From Garra rufa (Eukaryota > Chordata > Actinopteri > Cypriniformes > Cyprinidae): 64,000 nucleotides of DNA. The notes beneath the pieces are model-generated. The model ran no database searches. It was not told where the DNA came from and was given only the letters and a program-made list of their open reading frames with translations. Position numbers and translations under genes: made by a program. Below, piece by piece: positions 13,334 through 23,424 of the stretch. Each line of letters opens with the position of its first letter. Position 1 is the first letter of the stretch. Location of the stretch: contig NC_133370.1 in the NCBI RefSeq assembly GCF_049309525.1, positions 48,816,869-48,880,868 on the forward strand. The letters are read 5' to 3'.

Positions 13334-13749
13334 AATGCAAAAAAAATGCTTTTCTTGCTTTTTCTAAATAAAAATTGTCTTGTTTCCAGCCAAAATATCT
13401 AAAAATTCTTAAATCAAGAAGGACTTTCTAGACAAGTACAAATTATTTTGTTTTCAGAAAAAAAAAAAAGTCAAAATTGAGTGTGTTTTTGCTTGAAACA
13501 AGCTAAATTAATCTGCCAATGGGGTAAGAAAAATAACCTTGTTTTCTGTTTGTAATAAGATTATTTGTCTTACCCCATTGGCTGATTATTTTGCTAGTAC
13601 CAAGCAACTCACTTAACTTTGACTTGATTTTGAAAACAAGAAAATAATTTTTACTTGTCTAAAAAATCCGTCTTGATTTAAGAATTGTTATATTTTGGCT
13701 GGAAAGAAGACAAAAAAAAAAGTAAGTAAGAAAAACATTTTTTGCAGTG
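13334..13749. mobile_element. Palindromic MITE, second copy
   Basis: It has the same layout as 11588-11972: TGCAAAAAAAATGC at the start, CTTGTTTCCAGCCAAAATAT inside, the inverted block in the right half, and TTTTTTGCAGTG at the end. Sister identity is good, with scattered changes. Confidence 0.8.
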
Positions 13750-14560
13750 TTGTTGCTTCTCGTGTGCATCCATCATTAAATGCATATATCTCAATTAATA
13801 CTACTTAATTTAATATTTTTTTCTATTTCAGTTATGCATTTTTATTAGAATTATGTAAACATTTCATATAAAATATATCTCATTATCGCTTAAAAAATTT
13901 AAGCCTTAGTAAATGTATTACTGTATTTATTTGAATTTAATAAACAATTAACTCAAAATATATATTGCTAATACACCTTATAATAACCTCAATAATTGTA
14001 TTACTTAATTACATACAGTATTGTCTATATTTCAATGATTTGGTTAATTTATTTTTGTCATTTTATTTTTATTTTATATACAAATTATATTATCATTGCT
14101 TATGAGAAGCATAAACTGTAAATGTATTACCTTATTTCCTATGTAATATTTGCTTACTTTTTGTCATTTATAATTTGTCTATAAACATTTAATATAAAAT
14201 GTACTGCAAACGAACAGTATTTATTATTACTGCCGAGAGCTTGGTAAAGTATTTAGCAGATTGACTCTGTTAGTCAATATTAATAAGTTTGATGTGCCTT
14301 CCTAGGTTTTTGAGGGTTGTATCAGTTGAGTCAATAAAAAAATGTCTGCATTCTTGCCTGCTGTTTTCTCTTTCTTTGTTTCCTTCTCCCAACCACTTTG
14401 GACATGTTGTTTTTTTGTTTGTATGGAGATGGCCATACAAACCATGACAAGAGATTAAAAATAAAAAAGAATGGAAAGCGTCCACCACCTCGTCCAAATC
14501 CCTCCCACACCCTCCCGAATATCATTACGGCAAGGAAATCCATCTTTTGAGGGGGAGAGG
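13750..14560. other. AT-rich DNA, no gene seen
   Basis: Very AT-rich to about 14260, then a moderately mixed stretch. The minus-strand frames 14270-14497 and 14331-14567 have no recognisable domain. Confidence 0.4.
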
Positions 14561-14914
14561 CGGCCATAGAACGCTCTTCTTGCTTTATTAGTGTTTTTTC
14601 TGGCAGCCGACGCCACGCTCACTTCTGCAAAGCGCTGACCGGAGGTCTATACCCAGATGGCCACACTGACTCGACAACAAACACATCTTTCAGGCCTCGC
14701 GGCCAGCTGGACCTCGACTACTGCAGAGAGGAACCTGGTCGTTTCAGCCCACACAGCGAAGCCTGATCCCAGCTAGAGATTTATATGACTGCTTCGTGAA
14801 CCTGGACCGCACGGAGGCTCGGTCTTCATACGCCGGCAGACAATCTGTGAGAAAGGCATCTTCAGCGACGAGGATAAATGTGATGAGAGATAAACAAAAG
14901 AAAGATTTACAAAG
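14561..14914 (+). other. GC-richer island next to the gap, possible exon or repeat
   Basis: The base composition rises sharply against the AT-rich surroundings. On the plus strand one frame is open from about 14670 (just after a TGA at 14667) through 14914, about 81 codons, and then enters the run of N. The encoded residues include a hydrophilic, Arg/Ser-rich stretch and no domain I recognise. It could be an unknown exon, a 5' UTR, or part of an unrecognised retroelement. The gap prevents a decision. Confidence 0.3.
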
Positions 14915-15414
14915 NNNNNNNNNNNNNNNNNNNNNNNNNNNNNNNNNNNNNNNNNNNNNNNNNNNNNNNNNNNNNNNNNNNNNNNNNNNNNNNNNNNNNN
15001 NNNNNNNNNNNNNNNNNNNNNNNNNNNNNNNNNNNNNNNNNNNNNNNNNNNNNNNNNNNNNNNNNNNNNNNNNNNNNNNNNNNNNNNNNNNNNNNNNNNN
15101 NNNNNNNNNNNNNNNNNNNNNNNNNNNNNNNNNNNNNNNNNNNNNNNNNNNNNNNNNNNNNNNNNNNNNNNNNNNNNNNNNNNNNNNNNNNNNNNNNNNN
15201 NNNNNNNNNNNNNNNNNNNNNNNNNNNNNNNNNNNNNNNNNNNNNNNNNNNNNNNNNNNNNNNNNNNNNNNNNNNNNNNNNNNNNNNNNNNNNNNNNNNN
15301 NNNNNNNNNNNNNNNNNNNNNNNNNNNNNNNNNNNNNNNNNNNNNNNNNNNNNNNNNNNNNNNNNNNNNNNNNNNNNNNNNNNNNNNNNNNNNNNNNNNN
15401 NNNNNNNNNNNNNN
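14915..15414. other. Assembly gap of exactly 500 N
   Basis: The run of N is exactly 500 long, which suggests a placeholder of unknown true size. Open frames reported through it are not real. Confidence 0.99.
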
Positions 15415-16724
15415 AAAGCAAATAAATAATTATTCAAATCTGTACTTCTAAAGTATTGTCACTTTAATTCAATAGCTATATTCTATAGTTAACACTGTGA
15501 GCCCGGCTTTCTAATTTTTGAAATATTTGATATTATCATTCATGATGTTTTATTATTCATCACAACGATTTCATAATATGCATCATTTTCTACATTAATT
15601 TGATTGTTTCCAGTGCAGTGCTCCTCTGCGACAAGCAAAGGAAAATAAAAGTGAACAGAATGTGCATAAATTGCAAGCGGTGATGTACTGTAAGCACATA
15701 AAGAGCAAGCCTACGTGTTGCACATCAAAGAAGACGCCTTATGAACTAACAGATGAAGCTAATGTATAATCCTGAACTGTGTTTCTATGGCAACAGAATA
15801 ATTATCAATTAAATTATTGTAAGTTAACCTGAAATGTATGCAAATGATGAATATTATTATATTAATTAGTAGGCTTTAAGTCAGTATTGTGACTACTTTA
15901 GTGTTTTAACACTTGTGCATAAAAGTATGATGCTGTGTTTTTCTTGCTCAGCGCTATTCATCTAAAACATTACATCAAATAAATATAAAAAGGACAGAGA
16001 GCGTGTTTGCGTATGTGTGTTTGTTTGTGCTGGCATGTTAGTCACTTTCACACCTGCATCACAATGCACTGTCTCATTTTGTGCAATGTTTATAGGTCCA
16101 GTAGAATAATAAGAGAATCTGCTGATTCAGATGATACCAGATCTGTCATTATAATGCATTAAACTAATCACTTCTATACTGTAAATCACTTATATTTTTA
16201 CATAGATATACAACTTTACTAAAAGATGATGTTTGATAAACATTTCCAACTCACCTTCAAAATGTGCCTGCAAACCTTTAATTGTACATTTTATCTGTAT
16301 GCATTAACATAGCCATTATTATGGGGGGGTTTCATCAGAGTTTAGTTTTTCTCTTCTGTTTGTGTCTATAGGAATGCTGAAAAAATAATTGGATAGCCTA
16401 CGCTTGACACGGCTTCTGGAAAACATGGTGTAGGAGATAAATGTTCAGGGACTACTTGCCAAAGCAAGGTCAGTCTTTAAAATCTTTTGAAAGTCTTCGG
16501 TGATGACTCAGAGGAAACTTACTCTTATAAACCGTAGGCCCACATGATGTTTGAGCAAACTGAACACGATGGAAGGTAAAATGTGAGGAAGAGCTCTTAC
16601 AACCCACCAGTAGTCAGCTGGACACTTTTAGTTTATTTCACCATTTATCACCGAAACTAAAACTAAATGCCTTAAGCTTTTTAATGTAAATGCAAAAGCT
16701 GTATGCTGTATACACTGACGTTTA
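15415..16724. other. AT-rich DNA, nothing recognised
   Basis: No long frame, hairpin element or RNA gene was found. A short poly-G run occurs at about 16323. Confidence 0.4.
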
Positions 16725-17530
16725 ATAGTTTCGGATCGTTCAGATTTGGAATGCTTTTTAAAAGAAACCTGTTCTGCTCATCAAGGCATTTTATTTGATC
16801 AAAAACATAGAAAAAATTTTAAAATAATGGTTTCTATTTTTATATCCTTTAAAATATAATTTATTTCTGTGTTGGAAAGCTGAATTTTCAGCATGGTTAT
16901 TCCAGTCTTCAGTGTCAAATGATCTTTCAGAAATCATTCTAATATGCTGATTTATTTTCAATGTTGGAAACAGTTATGCTGCTTAATATTTTAGTTAGGA
17001 GCCTGTGATCCTTTTTCAGGTTTCTTTAATAAATAAAAAGTTCAAAAACAGCATTTATTTAAAATAGAAATCTGTTGTAACAATATACTATACCATTAAA
17101 AAATTATGTTCAGTATTTGTTTTTTCTTTCTTTTTTAAAAGAAATGTATACTTTTGTTGAGCAAGGATGTGTTAAATTGAGGGATAACAAATACTTCTAT
17201 TGTTAAAAAGATTTATATTTTGTTTAAATGCTGTTCTTTTTAACCTTTTATTCATCAAGCAAATCCTGGGGGGGAAAAATAGATATACGATAATAAATCA
17301 GCATATTAGAATAATTTCTGAAGCATCGTGTGACATTGAAAACTGGAGTAATTATGCCGAAAATTCGGCTTTGATCGCAAGAATAAATTTTATTTTAAAG
17401 TAGATTCGAATAGAAAACTTGTATTTTAAATTGCAATAAAATTTCACAATTCTACTGTTTTTTTCTGTATTTTTGATCAAACAAATGCAGCCTAAATGAG
17501 CAGACGTTTTTGATCTTTCATTGTATATGC
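16725..17530. repeat. Dispersed repeat with inverted halves
   Basis: The first half (to about 17150) matches the copy at 190-480, including AAGCTGAATTTTCAGCATGG and CAGAAATCATTCTAATATGC. The second half (17199-17530) carries the same blocks in reverse complement, for example GCATATTAGAATAATTTCTG and GAAAATTCGGCTTTGATCGC. The whole is a degraded fold-back repeat. The 67-codon frame inside it is accidental. Confidence 0.7.
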
Positions 17531-17531
17531 A

Positions 17532-17848
17532 CAGTGGAGATCAAAATTACAGAACAATCTATAATGTTTGACAAAATATCCAAGGTATTTCAACAAAACC
17601 CTTTATTTTGTGAACAACAATTGTGCAAAACACAGTGATCAAAATTAGGGAACTGTATAACCACTGTACCACGGAAGAAGACTACAACTAAACTTTTGGA
17701 GGGTTACCGCTGTCAGAAATTAGTAGGAAGTGTAGAGGCCCTTGCTTTGAATGACTTAAGCACATCTGCGGCCACAGGACCTCACTAGTTTCTCACACTC
17801 CTTAAGTGTGATCTTTTCCACTCTTCATTTTTTCCAGTGTTCTTACAG
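17532..17848 (-). mobile_element. Truncated Tc1-like end
   Basis: It starts CAGTGGAGATCAAAATTA, a typical Tc1-like terminus, and stops abruptly where the next element begins at 17849. No opposite terminus is present. Only a terminal remnant is left. Confidence 0.55.
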
Positions 17849-18124
17849 AGGTCATATGATGCGGTTTCTTGTTTTCCTTTGTCTTTGGAGTGTTACAAGC
17901 TGTTTGTGCATAGAGAAGATCTGTAAAGTTGCAAAGCCTAAAGTCTCAAATCCAAAGAGATATTTATTATAGAAGACTCAGCCACGCTTTCCTAAAACAG
18001 CTTGTTTAAACACGCCCCCACTTGTCCATGTCATGGGGGCAGTAGATTAGCATAACACCACCCATATGTATATGGAAAGAAAGAAGGCGTAACTTTTACT
18101 GGCTGTAGTAGTGTTGCAGCCGCC

Positions 18125-18352
18125 ATGTTGTGGAGACACAGTGTGTTTCATTGCGAAAGCGAAAGTACTTTGTTTGGCCTTCCAAATGAGGACACAATTA
18201 GAAATCAGTGGTTAAGTTATATTTACAGCCCTGTACCGGAACAGTACAATGCAAATATTCGAGTGGGTGATGCACATTTCACAGAGGACTGTTTCCTGAA
18301 CCTGGAAGAGCAGTTTACAATGCCAACTGTACACAAAGGGTTAAGGCTATAA
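18125..18352 (+). pseudogene. THAP zinc-finger remnant of a transposase
   Basis: This 75-codon frame contains VFHCESESTLFGLPNED near the start, a WLSYI block and HFTEDCFLN, the pattern of a THAP (C2CH) DNA-binding domain found in P-like and Kolobok-type transposases and in host THAP proteins. Normally two cysteines, then Cys-x2-His, bind one zinc. Here the first cysteine position reads Ser (HSVFHC) and the cysteine before HF reads Gly (VGDAHF), so two of four ligands appear lost. The frame stops at 18352 with no catalytic region following, and the element around it is disrupted. I read it as a dead transposon fragment rather than a host THAP gene. The ancestral residues are inferred from the family pattern. 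Confidence 0.65.
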
Positions 18353-19557
18353 AGTGGGGCAGTTCCAGTGCTGCAAGGACAGTCTGCGCTTCTGACTCAC
18401 AGCCTGTAAGTACGTTCTCATATTTAAAGAATTCAGTACTGACTATTCACATGTGAGTTTTGAGCAGTGTAGAGTAGTGCTTGTTGTTTCTCGCTCTACG
18501 ATCGCAAATGCAGACATGGTGTTATGTTTATGAGGTGCGACGCAATGCACAGCGTAAGAAGACAGTATGAGTCTTTATAATCAGTAGTTATGTCCCCACT
18601 GAATGCAACATACACTTCATTTTTAATGGGTTTTATTGCTTCTGTCTCGTCGCGCCGAGAAACGACATGGTAAGGGGCGTAACATTTTCGGCACATGCTT
18701 GAGGTATTCGGCCAATCACAACTCACCATATAGCTGGCCAATCAGAGAACACCTCGGTTTCCTTCAACAATGAGTTTTATAAAAATCGAAGCATTTCAGA
18801 AAGGCGAGGCAGAGAGGATCAACAATAATGTACAGTATGTGGAAAATAATGTGTTTTTTTAACCCTCAAACTGCATAAACACATTGCATTACAACAAAAA
18901 CACAAAATAATGCTCTTTTAAGCAAGAGTTTTTTGTCAGTCAAACCTAAACTCTTTGACCTAAAATATTTTCCTTAAGTCCCCCTGAGATATTTAAAGTT
19001 TATTTTTCAACCTATTAACATGTCAGCATGGTTCTCTGATGTTGGTTAATGGTCACATGAAGATAAACAAATAACGTATTTCAAATGTAAAACACATACA
19101 GTCAAGCCCAAAATTATTCATACCCCTGGCAAATTCTGACTTAAAGTTACTTTTATTCAACCAGCAAGTTTTAGTTTTTTTTTTTTTTTGAACGGAAATG
19201 ACACAGGCTTCTCCCAAAAGATAATAGTCGATGTACAAGAGGCATCATTGTGGAAAAAAAAAAAAATATTTCAAATATTTTATTTACATTTGAACAAAAA
19301 GTGGCACATCCAAAATTATTCATATCCTTTGCAAACTGTCACAGTCTATGGGAAAATCCAAAGTTCTATACCATTCCAAATAGTCCAAGCTGTTCTAAAG
19401 CCTCCTAATAACCCTGATTCATTGGGAACAGCTGTTTTAATCAACTCAACAGGTGAAAAACAGAAGCTCTCTGCTGTTGGTTTGTGGACAGTCATGGCTA
19501 AGACAAAGGAGTTCACTGAGGACCTGCAGCTGCGCTTTGTGGCTACTTACTGGTCCT

Positions 19558-20983
19558 TCTCAAAAAATTAGCATATTGTGATAAAGTTCATTATTTTCTG
19601 TAATGTACTGATAAACATTAGACTTTCATATATTTTAGATTCATTACACACAACTGAAGTAGTTCAAGCCTTTCATTGTTTTAATATTGATGATTTTGGC
19701 ATACAGCTCATGAAAACCCAAAATTCCTATCTCAAAAAATTTGCATATCATGATAAGGTTCTCTAAACGAGCTATTAACCTAATCATCTGAATCAACTAA
19801 TTAACTCTAAACACCTGCAAAAGATTCCTGAGGCTTTTAAAAACTCCCAGCCTGGTTCATTACTCATAACCGCGATCATGGGTAAGACTGCCGACCCGAC
19901 TGCTGTCCAGAAGGCCATCATTGACACCCTCAAGCAAGAGGGTAAGACACAGAAAGATATTTCTGAACGAATAGGCTGTTCCCAGAGTGCTGTATCAAGG
20001 CACCTCAGTGGGAAGTCTGTGGGAAGGAAAAAGTGTGGCAGAAAACGCTGCACAACGAGAAGAGGTGACCGGACCCTGAGGAAGATTGTGGAGAAGGACC
20101 GATTCCAGAGCTTGGGGGACCTGCGGAAGCAGTGGACTGAGTCTGGAGTAGAAACATCCAGAGCCACCGTGTACAGGCGCCAGGTCAAGCCACTTTTGAA
20201 CCAGAAACAGCGGCAGAAGCGCCTGACCTGGGCTACAGAGAAGCAGCACTGGACTGTTGCTCAGTGGTCCAAAGTACTTTTTTCGGATGAAAGCAAATTT
20301 TGCATGTCATTCGGAAATCAAGGTGCCAGAGTCTGGAGGAAGACTGGGGAGAGGGAAATGCCAAAATGCCTGAAGTCCAGTGTCAAGTACCCACAGTCAG
20401 TGATGGTCTGGGGTGCCATGTCAGCTGCTGGTGTTGGTCCACTGTGTTTTATCAAGGGCAGGGTCAATGCAGCTAGCTATCAGGAGATTTTGGAGCACTT
20501 CATGCTTCCATCTGCTGAAAAGCTTAATGGAGATGAAGATTTCATTTTTCAGCACGACCTGGCACCTGCTCACAGTGCCAAAACCACTGGTAAATGGTTT
20601 ACTGACCATGGTATTACTGTGCTCAATTGGCCTGCCAACTCTCCTGACCTGAACCCCATAGAGAATCTGTGGGATATTGTGAAGAGAAAGTTGAGAGACG
20701 CAAGACCCAACACTCTGGATGAGCTTAAGGCCGCTATCGAAGCATCCTGGGCCTCCATAACACCTCAGCAATGCCACAGGCTGATTGCCTCCATGCCACG
20801 CCGCATTGAAGCAGTTCTTTCTGCAAAAGGATTCCCGACCAAGTATTGAGTGCATAACTGAACATAATTATTTAAAGGATGACTTTTTTTGTTTTAAAAA
20901 CACTTTTCTTTTATTGGTCGGATGAAATATGCTAATTTTTTGAGATAGGAATTTTGGGTTTTCATGAGCTGTATGCCAAAATT
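19558..20983 (+). mobile_element. Younger Tc1-like element inside the older one
   Basis: The left arm has two direct copies of a CTCAAAAAATT(A/T)GCATAT motif (about 19560 and 19734), the inverted-repeat/direct-repeat layout of many Tc1 elements. The right arm has only the inner copy (GCTAATTTTTTGAGATAGG at about 20930) and stops at about 20983, roughly 140 bp short of a full arm. It is therefore right-truncated, although its transposase frame (19878-20849) is open. A full end and TA duplication on the right are missing, so mobilisation in cis is doubtful. Confidence 0.8.
19878..20849 (+). CDS. Tc1-like DD34E transposase, open frame
   Basis: This 323-residue frame encodes a Tc1/mariner-type transposase, the enzyme that cuts an element out at its terminal repeats and inserts it at TA. 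Residues 10-50 form a paired helix-turn-helix (KDISERIGCSQSAVSRHLSG), followed by a basic linker with GRKR. The catalytic triad is visible: D137 in FSDESKF, D227 in FQHDLAPAHSA and E262 in SPDLNPIENLW, with 34 residues between the last two (DD34E). The ATG at 19878 follows the left terminal repeat, and the family C-terminal tail is present. Compared with relatives as I remember them (around 340 residues), there seems to be an in-frame loss of about 16 residues after TVYRR (residue 101), between the DNA-binding and catalytic regions. The frame has no stops, but the right end of the element is incomplete. It lies upstream of cacna1e and is not a host gene. Confidence 0.88.
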   Translation: MGKTADPTAVQKAIIDTLKQEGKTQKDISERIGCSQSAVSRHLSGKSVGRKKCGRKRCTTRRGDRTLRKIVEKDRFQSLGDLRKQWTESGVETSRATVYRRQVKPLLNQKQRQKRLTWATEKQHWTVAQWSKVLFSDESKFCMSFGNQGARVWRKTGEREMPKCLKSSVKYPQSVMVWGAMSAAGVGPLCFIKGRVNAASYQEILEHFMLPSAEKLNGDEDFIFQHDLAPAHSAKTTGKWFTDHGITVLNWPANSPDLNPIENLWDIVKRKLRDARPNTLDELKAAIEASWASITPQQCHRLIASMPRRIEAVLSAKGFPTKY

Positions 20984-21462
20984 AAATGTTTTGTAGTTCC
21001 AGTGCCTACAGTGCAAAGAATTATTAAAAAATACACGACGTTCCGCACTGTGAAAAATCTCAGAGGACGTGGCCTGGAGGATAGTGACAGAGGTAAAAAA
21101 AAAAAAAAAAAAAAGATGGTCAGACATGAAGGTGGGAACCTAATGTTTTGGGGGTGTTTTTCAGCCGGTGGACCAGGGATCCTAATCACAGGAAACGGCA
21201 CCATGAAAAAGGAGCAATACGTCAAAATTCTCAACAACAACATCAGGCAGTCTGAAAGTTGGCCTTGGGCACCAGTGGACATTTCGTATCCAAGTGGGGT
21301 CATTTTAGGGAGGTGTGGCTGAGTCTTAACTTTTATAATAAATATCTCTTTGGTTTTGAGACTTTAAGCTTTGCAACTTTACAGATATTATCTATGTACA
21401 AACAGCTTGTAACACTCCAAAGACAAAAGAAAACAAGAAGCTGAATCATATGACCCCTTTAA

Positions 21463-22306
21463 TAAACATGAAAACAGCAATGACATGGTCAAAGTCTTCC
21501 AGCTTTTAAATATTATTGTCAGGTGTGTGAATAATATGTAATCATGTAACCCATAAAAAGTAACTGTAATCTGATTATGAGTGCAATCTAATTATAAGTG
21601 CTACAATTTTGTTATCCACATGTAATCAGTTACTTCCCAACACTGAATATAAATGTCATCAGAATCATCAGTGCTAAAATAGGAAAAAGGCAATGAGATA
21701 AATCGAGTTCTAGACTTCCAGGGATGGCTGTCACAGTTTGAATAGCAAGCAGGCCAATGTAAGACACTGGAAAAGTACAAGCTGTGCAAATGCTAATATT
21801 GCCAAATGCCTGAATTTAACCTACATTTGTGTAGCCTGTTTCAATCATGTAATCACTGTGAAGGCATTGCCAAGCTACTGAGACACTTACAGCTGTTCCA
21901 GGGTAAGATGAGCAAAAATAAATGCACACTTTTCCATATTTATTTATGTACAGTGTGAATCAAATCAGATATTTATCAGATGCCAGTGCGAGAGCAACAT
22001 CTAAACTTTAAGGTACTGCATTTTTTATAAAGATACTCCCGATAATTTAGTTTTTGAGTAATTCCCAGTGTTTCGAAAGTGAATTCTTGTTACCCACTGA
22101 TGAGCAAAAGAGAGAGACAAATGTATTCATTGTTGAGGTTTGCACGAACCGAGTACAGACGCCTTAACTGTGCTACAAATCTGTTTCAGTTCATCATCTG
22201 ACAAACTACATGATAAGCCACTCTCACAATCACATTATAAAATGTAAAATACATTTCCATGGTAACCAGTTTTCCTATGTCCTGATTTCCCATAGCGTGT
22301 GTATGA

Positions 22307-22309
<3 letters not shown>
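21463..22309. other. Upstream DNA with repeat scraps
   Basis: 21530-21640 has scraps of the AGTAACTGTAATCTGATTA-type repeat. No gene was found in the remainder. Confidence 0.4.
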
Positions 22310-22349
<40 letters not shown>

Positions 22350-22407
22350 AGGGGGAGCATTGGGGCAGAGAGAGAGAGAAAGAGCGAGAGAGAGAGAGAG
22401 AGAGAGA
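22310..22407. repeat. (GT)n and (GA)n microsatellites
   Basis: A GT tract runs from about 22310 to 22347, followed by a G-rich join and a GA tract to about 22407. They lie 500-600 bp upstream of the cacna1e start codon, so length changes could affect the promoter region; that is inference. Ser-Leu or Thr-His frames across it are artefacts. Confidence 0.9.
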
Positions 22408-22904
22408 AATGGGGGCGGGTGAGTGCGAGAGATGAGGCAATATGTGATGGTAAAAGACCACATTCACTGTTATAGAGCACAGTACCAGTGTAACAGGTAT
22501 TACAAACCGCACCGTTCATCTGCGCATTGACTATTCGACTGGCTTTGAAAAAAAAAATGGGCTGGGTTTTGCCTGAATTTCACATCTGATAGCCTTAGAA
22601 GATTTAGAAGTGTCATTTTTGGACATTTTAAAAGGATTCCATGATCTTTGTCAAGACAAACATGGCAGAACAAGTCCAAGAAAAGGATACAAGGCTTCGG
22701 AAAAGACATGCAGCCTTCTAATAAACTGGACTGTGCTTTTTAGAACATTCTTTTTTAATCGCAAAAAGTTTCTTTACGGAGCGCAAAAGGGCAGAACTGA
22801 GCAAACCTCGTGAGATATTCTTCAAGCCGGTTTGCTGTTGGAAGAATGGAGTAAGGCTGGGATCGTATATGAAAGCTGGGATTGATTATTCCAGATCTTG
22901 AGAC
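22408..22904 (+). promoter_or_regulatory. cacna1e: Probable cacna1e promoter and 5' UTR
   Basis: This non-repeat stretch lies directly upstream of the initiator ATG. No TATA box or transcription start can be fixed from sequence. A short upstream frame (22662-22721, 19 codons) has a good start context: A at -3 and G at +4. The main ATG at 22905 also has a purine at -3 and G at +4. Confidence 0.45.
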
Positions 22905-23113
22905 ATGGCTCAGTCTGAAGACATGCCGAAGGAGGTGAGCGCTGAGGAGAAGGGAGAGAGCGAGTCCGCCGGGGAGATAAAGCGGGCTCGCACCATGGCT
23001 CTGTACAACCCCATCCCAGCCAAACACAACTGTCTCACCGTCAACAGGTCTCTCTTTATCTTCGCTGAGAATAATATCATAAGAAAATATGCAAAGAGGA
23101 TTATAGAGTGGCC
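22905..23113 (+). CDS. cacna1e: cacna1e exon 1 (coding): Cav2.3 N-terminus
   Basis: This exon encodes the first 69 residues, plus two bases of the next codon, of a voltage-gated calcium channel alpha-1 subunit. The product is the pore-forming protein of neuronal high-voltage-activated Ca2+ channels in the plasma membrane. The segment is cytoplasmic. After a 27-residue acidic leader it reads ARTMALYNPIP, then NCLTVNRSLFIF and RKYAKRIIEWP, the strongly conserved Cav2 N-terminal block just before S1. The start is the first ATG of the frame and sits in a good context. The leader is shorter than in mammalian Cav2 proteins as I remember them, which could be real or could reflect an alternative first exon. 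The exon must end at 23113, because the frame matches exon 2 only if TGG-CC joins T-CCG. The next bases are ATATCCTTT, a U12-type donor, so the open frame running to 23174 is intron read-through. Cav2.3 rather than Cav2.1/2.2 is judged mainly from exon 3. Confidence 0.93.
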
Positions 23114-23424
23114 ATATCCTTTCATAAGCCTTTTGCCAATAATACATTTACAAGTTGCATGCAGTTATGACTGATTTGTTTACTTGTGTTGTCTTGCCTG
23201 TTTTGTCTTTTGACTGAAGTTACCTGCCCTTTTGCTGTCAGCTGTTTTGTGGAAACATTACGGACACATTTAGTAGAGCCAGAAAGATTAAAAGTTAGAA
23301 AAATCATTTTAAAACACACACTTGATTTTTCTAGACTTATCTCGACTTTCTAGACTCTTCAGGCATTCAGCTCTAAGCAAAATGGTTTGCGTTTCTACCA
23401 TTAAAAAATGTAAGACTTTGTGGT

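Larger units (their letters stand above)
19099..21293 (+). mobile_element. Older Tc1-like element, internally deleted
   Basis: It begins CAGTCAAGCCCAAAATTATT after a TA (19097-19098). The frame opening at 19494 reads MAKTKEFTEDLQLRFVATY, a typical Tc1-like transposase start. That frame is cut at about 19558 by a younger Tc1, resumes at about 20984 (VPVPTVQRIIKKY), and then loses its middle part at a run of about 20 A near 21096. It picks up again at VRHEGGNLMFWGCFS and fades after 21290. The right terminal repeat is absent. Confidence 0.8.
19494..21293 (+). pseudogene. Tc1-like transposase, interrupted and deleted
   Basis: Three separate fragments of one Tc1-family transposase lie in order. 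The first is the N-terminal part (19494-19557). The second is a helix-turn-helix to linker part (about 20984-21095), with VQRIIKKYTTFRTVKNLRG. The third is a catalytic-core part (about 21115-21293), with NLMFWGCFSAGGPG. The DDE region is incomplete: the segment with the first Asp is missing at the poly-A join, and the part after the KLGLG-like motif is shifted and truncated. A 1.4-kb younger Tc1 separates fragments one and two. No functional product is possible. Confidence 0.75.
17849..21458 (+). mobile_element. TTAA-flanked element with THAP remnant, heavily invaded
   Basis: The left arm (17849-18000) begins GGTCATATGATGCGG. It is matched in inverted orientation at about 21300-21458, which ends CATATGACCCCT followed by TTAA at 21459-21462. 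Shared arm blocks include CTTTGGAGTGTTACAAGCTG and its inverse. The TTAA flank and a THAP-like reading frame fit the Kolobok/P-like type of DNA transposon by family knowledge; the exact superfamily is inferred. The element is no longer able to move: its coding region is a fragment, and Tc1 elements fill 19099-21293. Confidence 0.65.

Noticed and set aside
14744..15437. Frames of 176-225 codons across the N run
   Set aside because: Most of their length is undetermined bases.
18125..18352. A functional host THAP gene
   Set aside because: Two zinc ligands appear missing, no downstream coding region follows, and it lies inside a TTAA-type element filled with Tc1 insertions.
23106..23113. GT-AG alternative for intron 1 using GTGG at 23108
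   Set aside because: It would lose the conserved W-P codons, and no AG acceptor is available at exon 2.
23114..23174. Extension of exon 1 to the stop at 23174
   Set aside because: The residues after IIEWP leave the conserved Cav2 sequence exactly at the ATATCCTTT donor.
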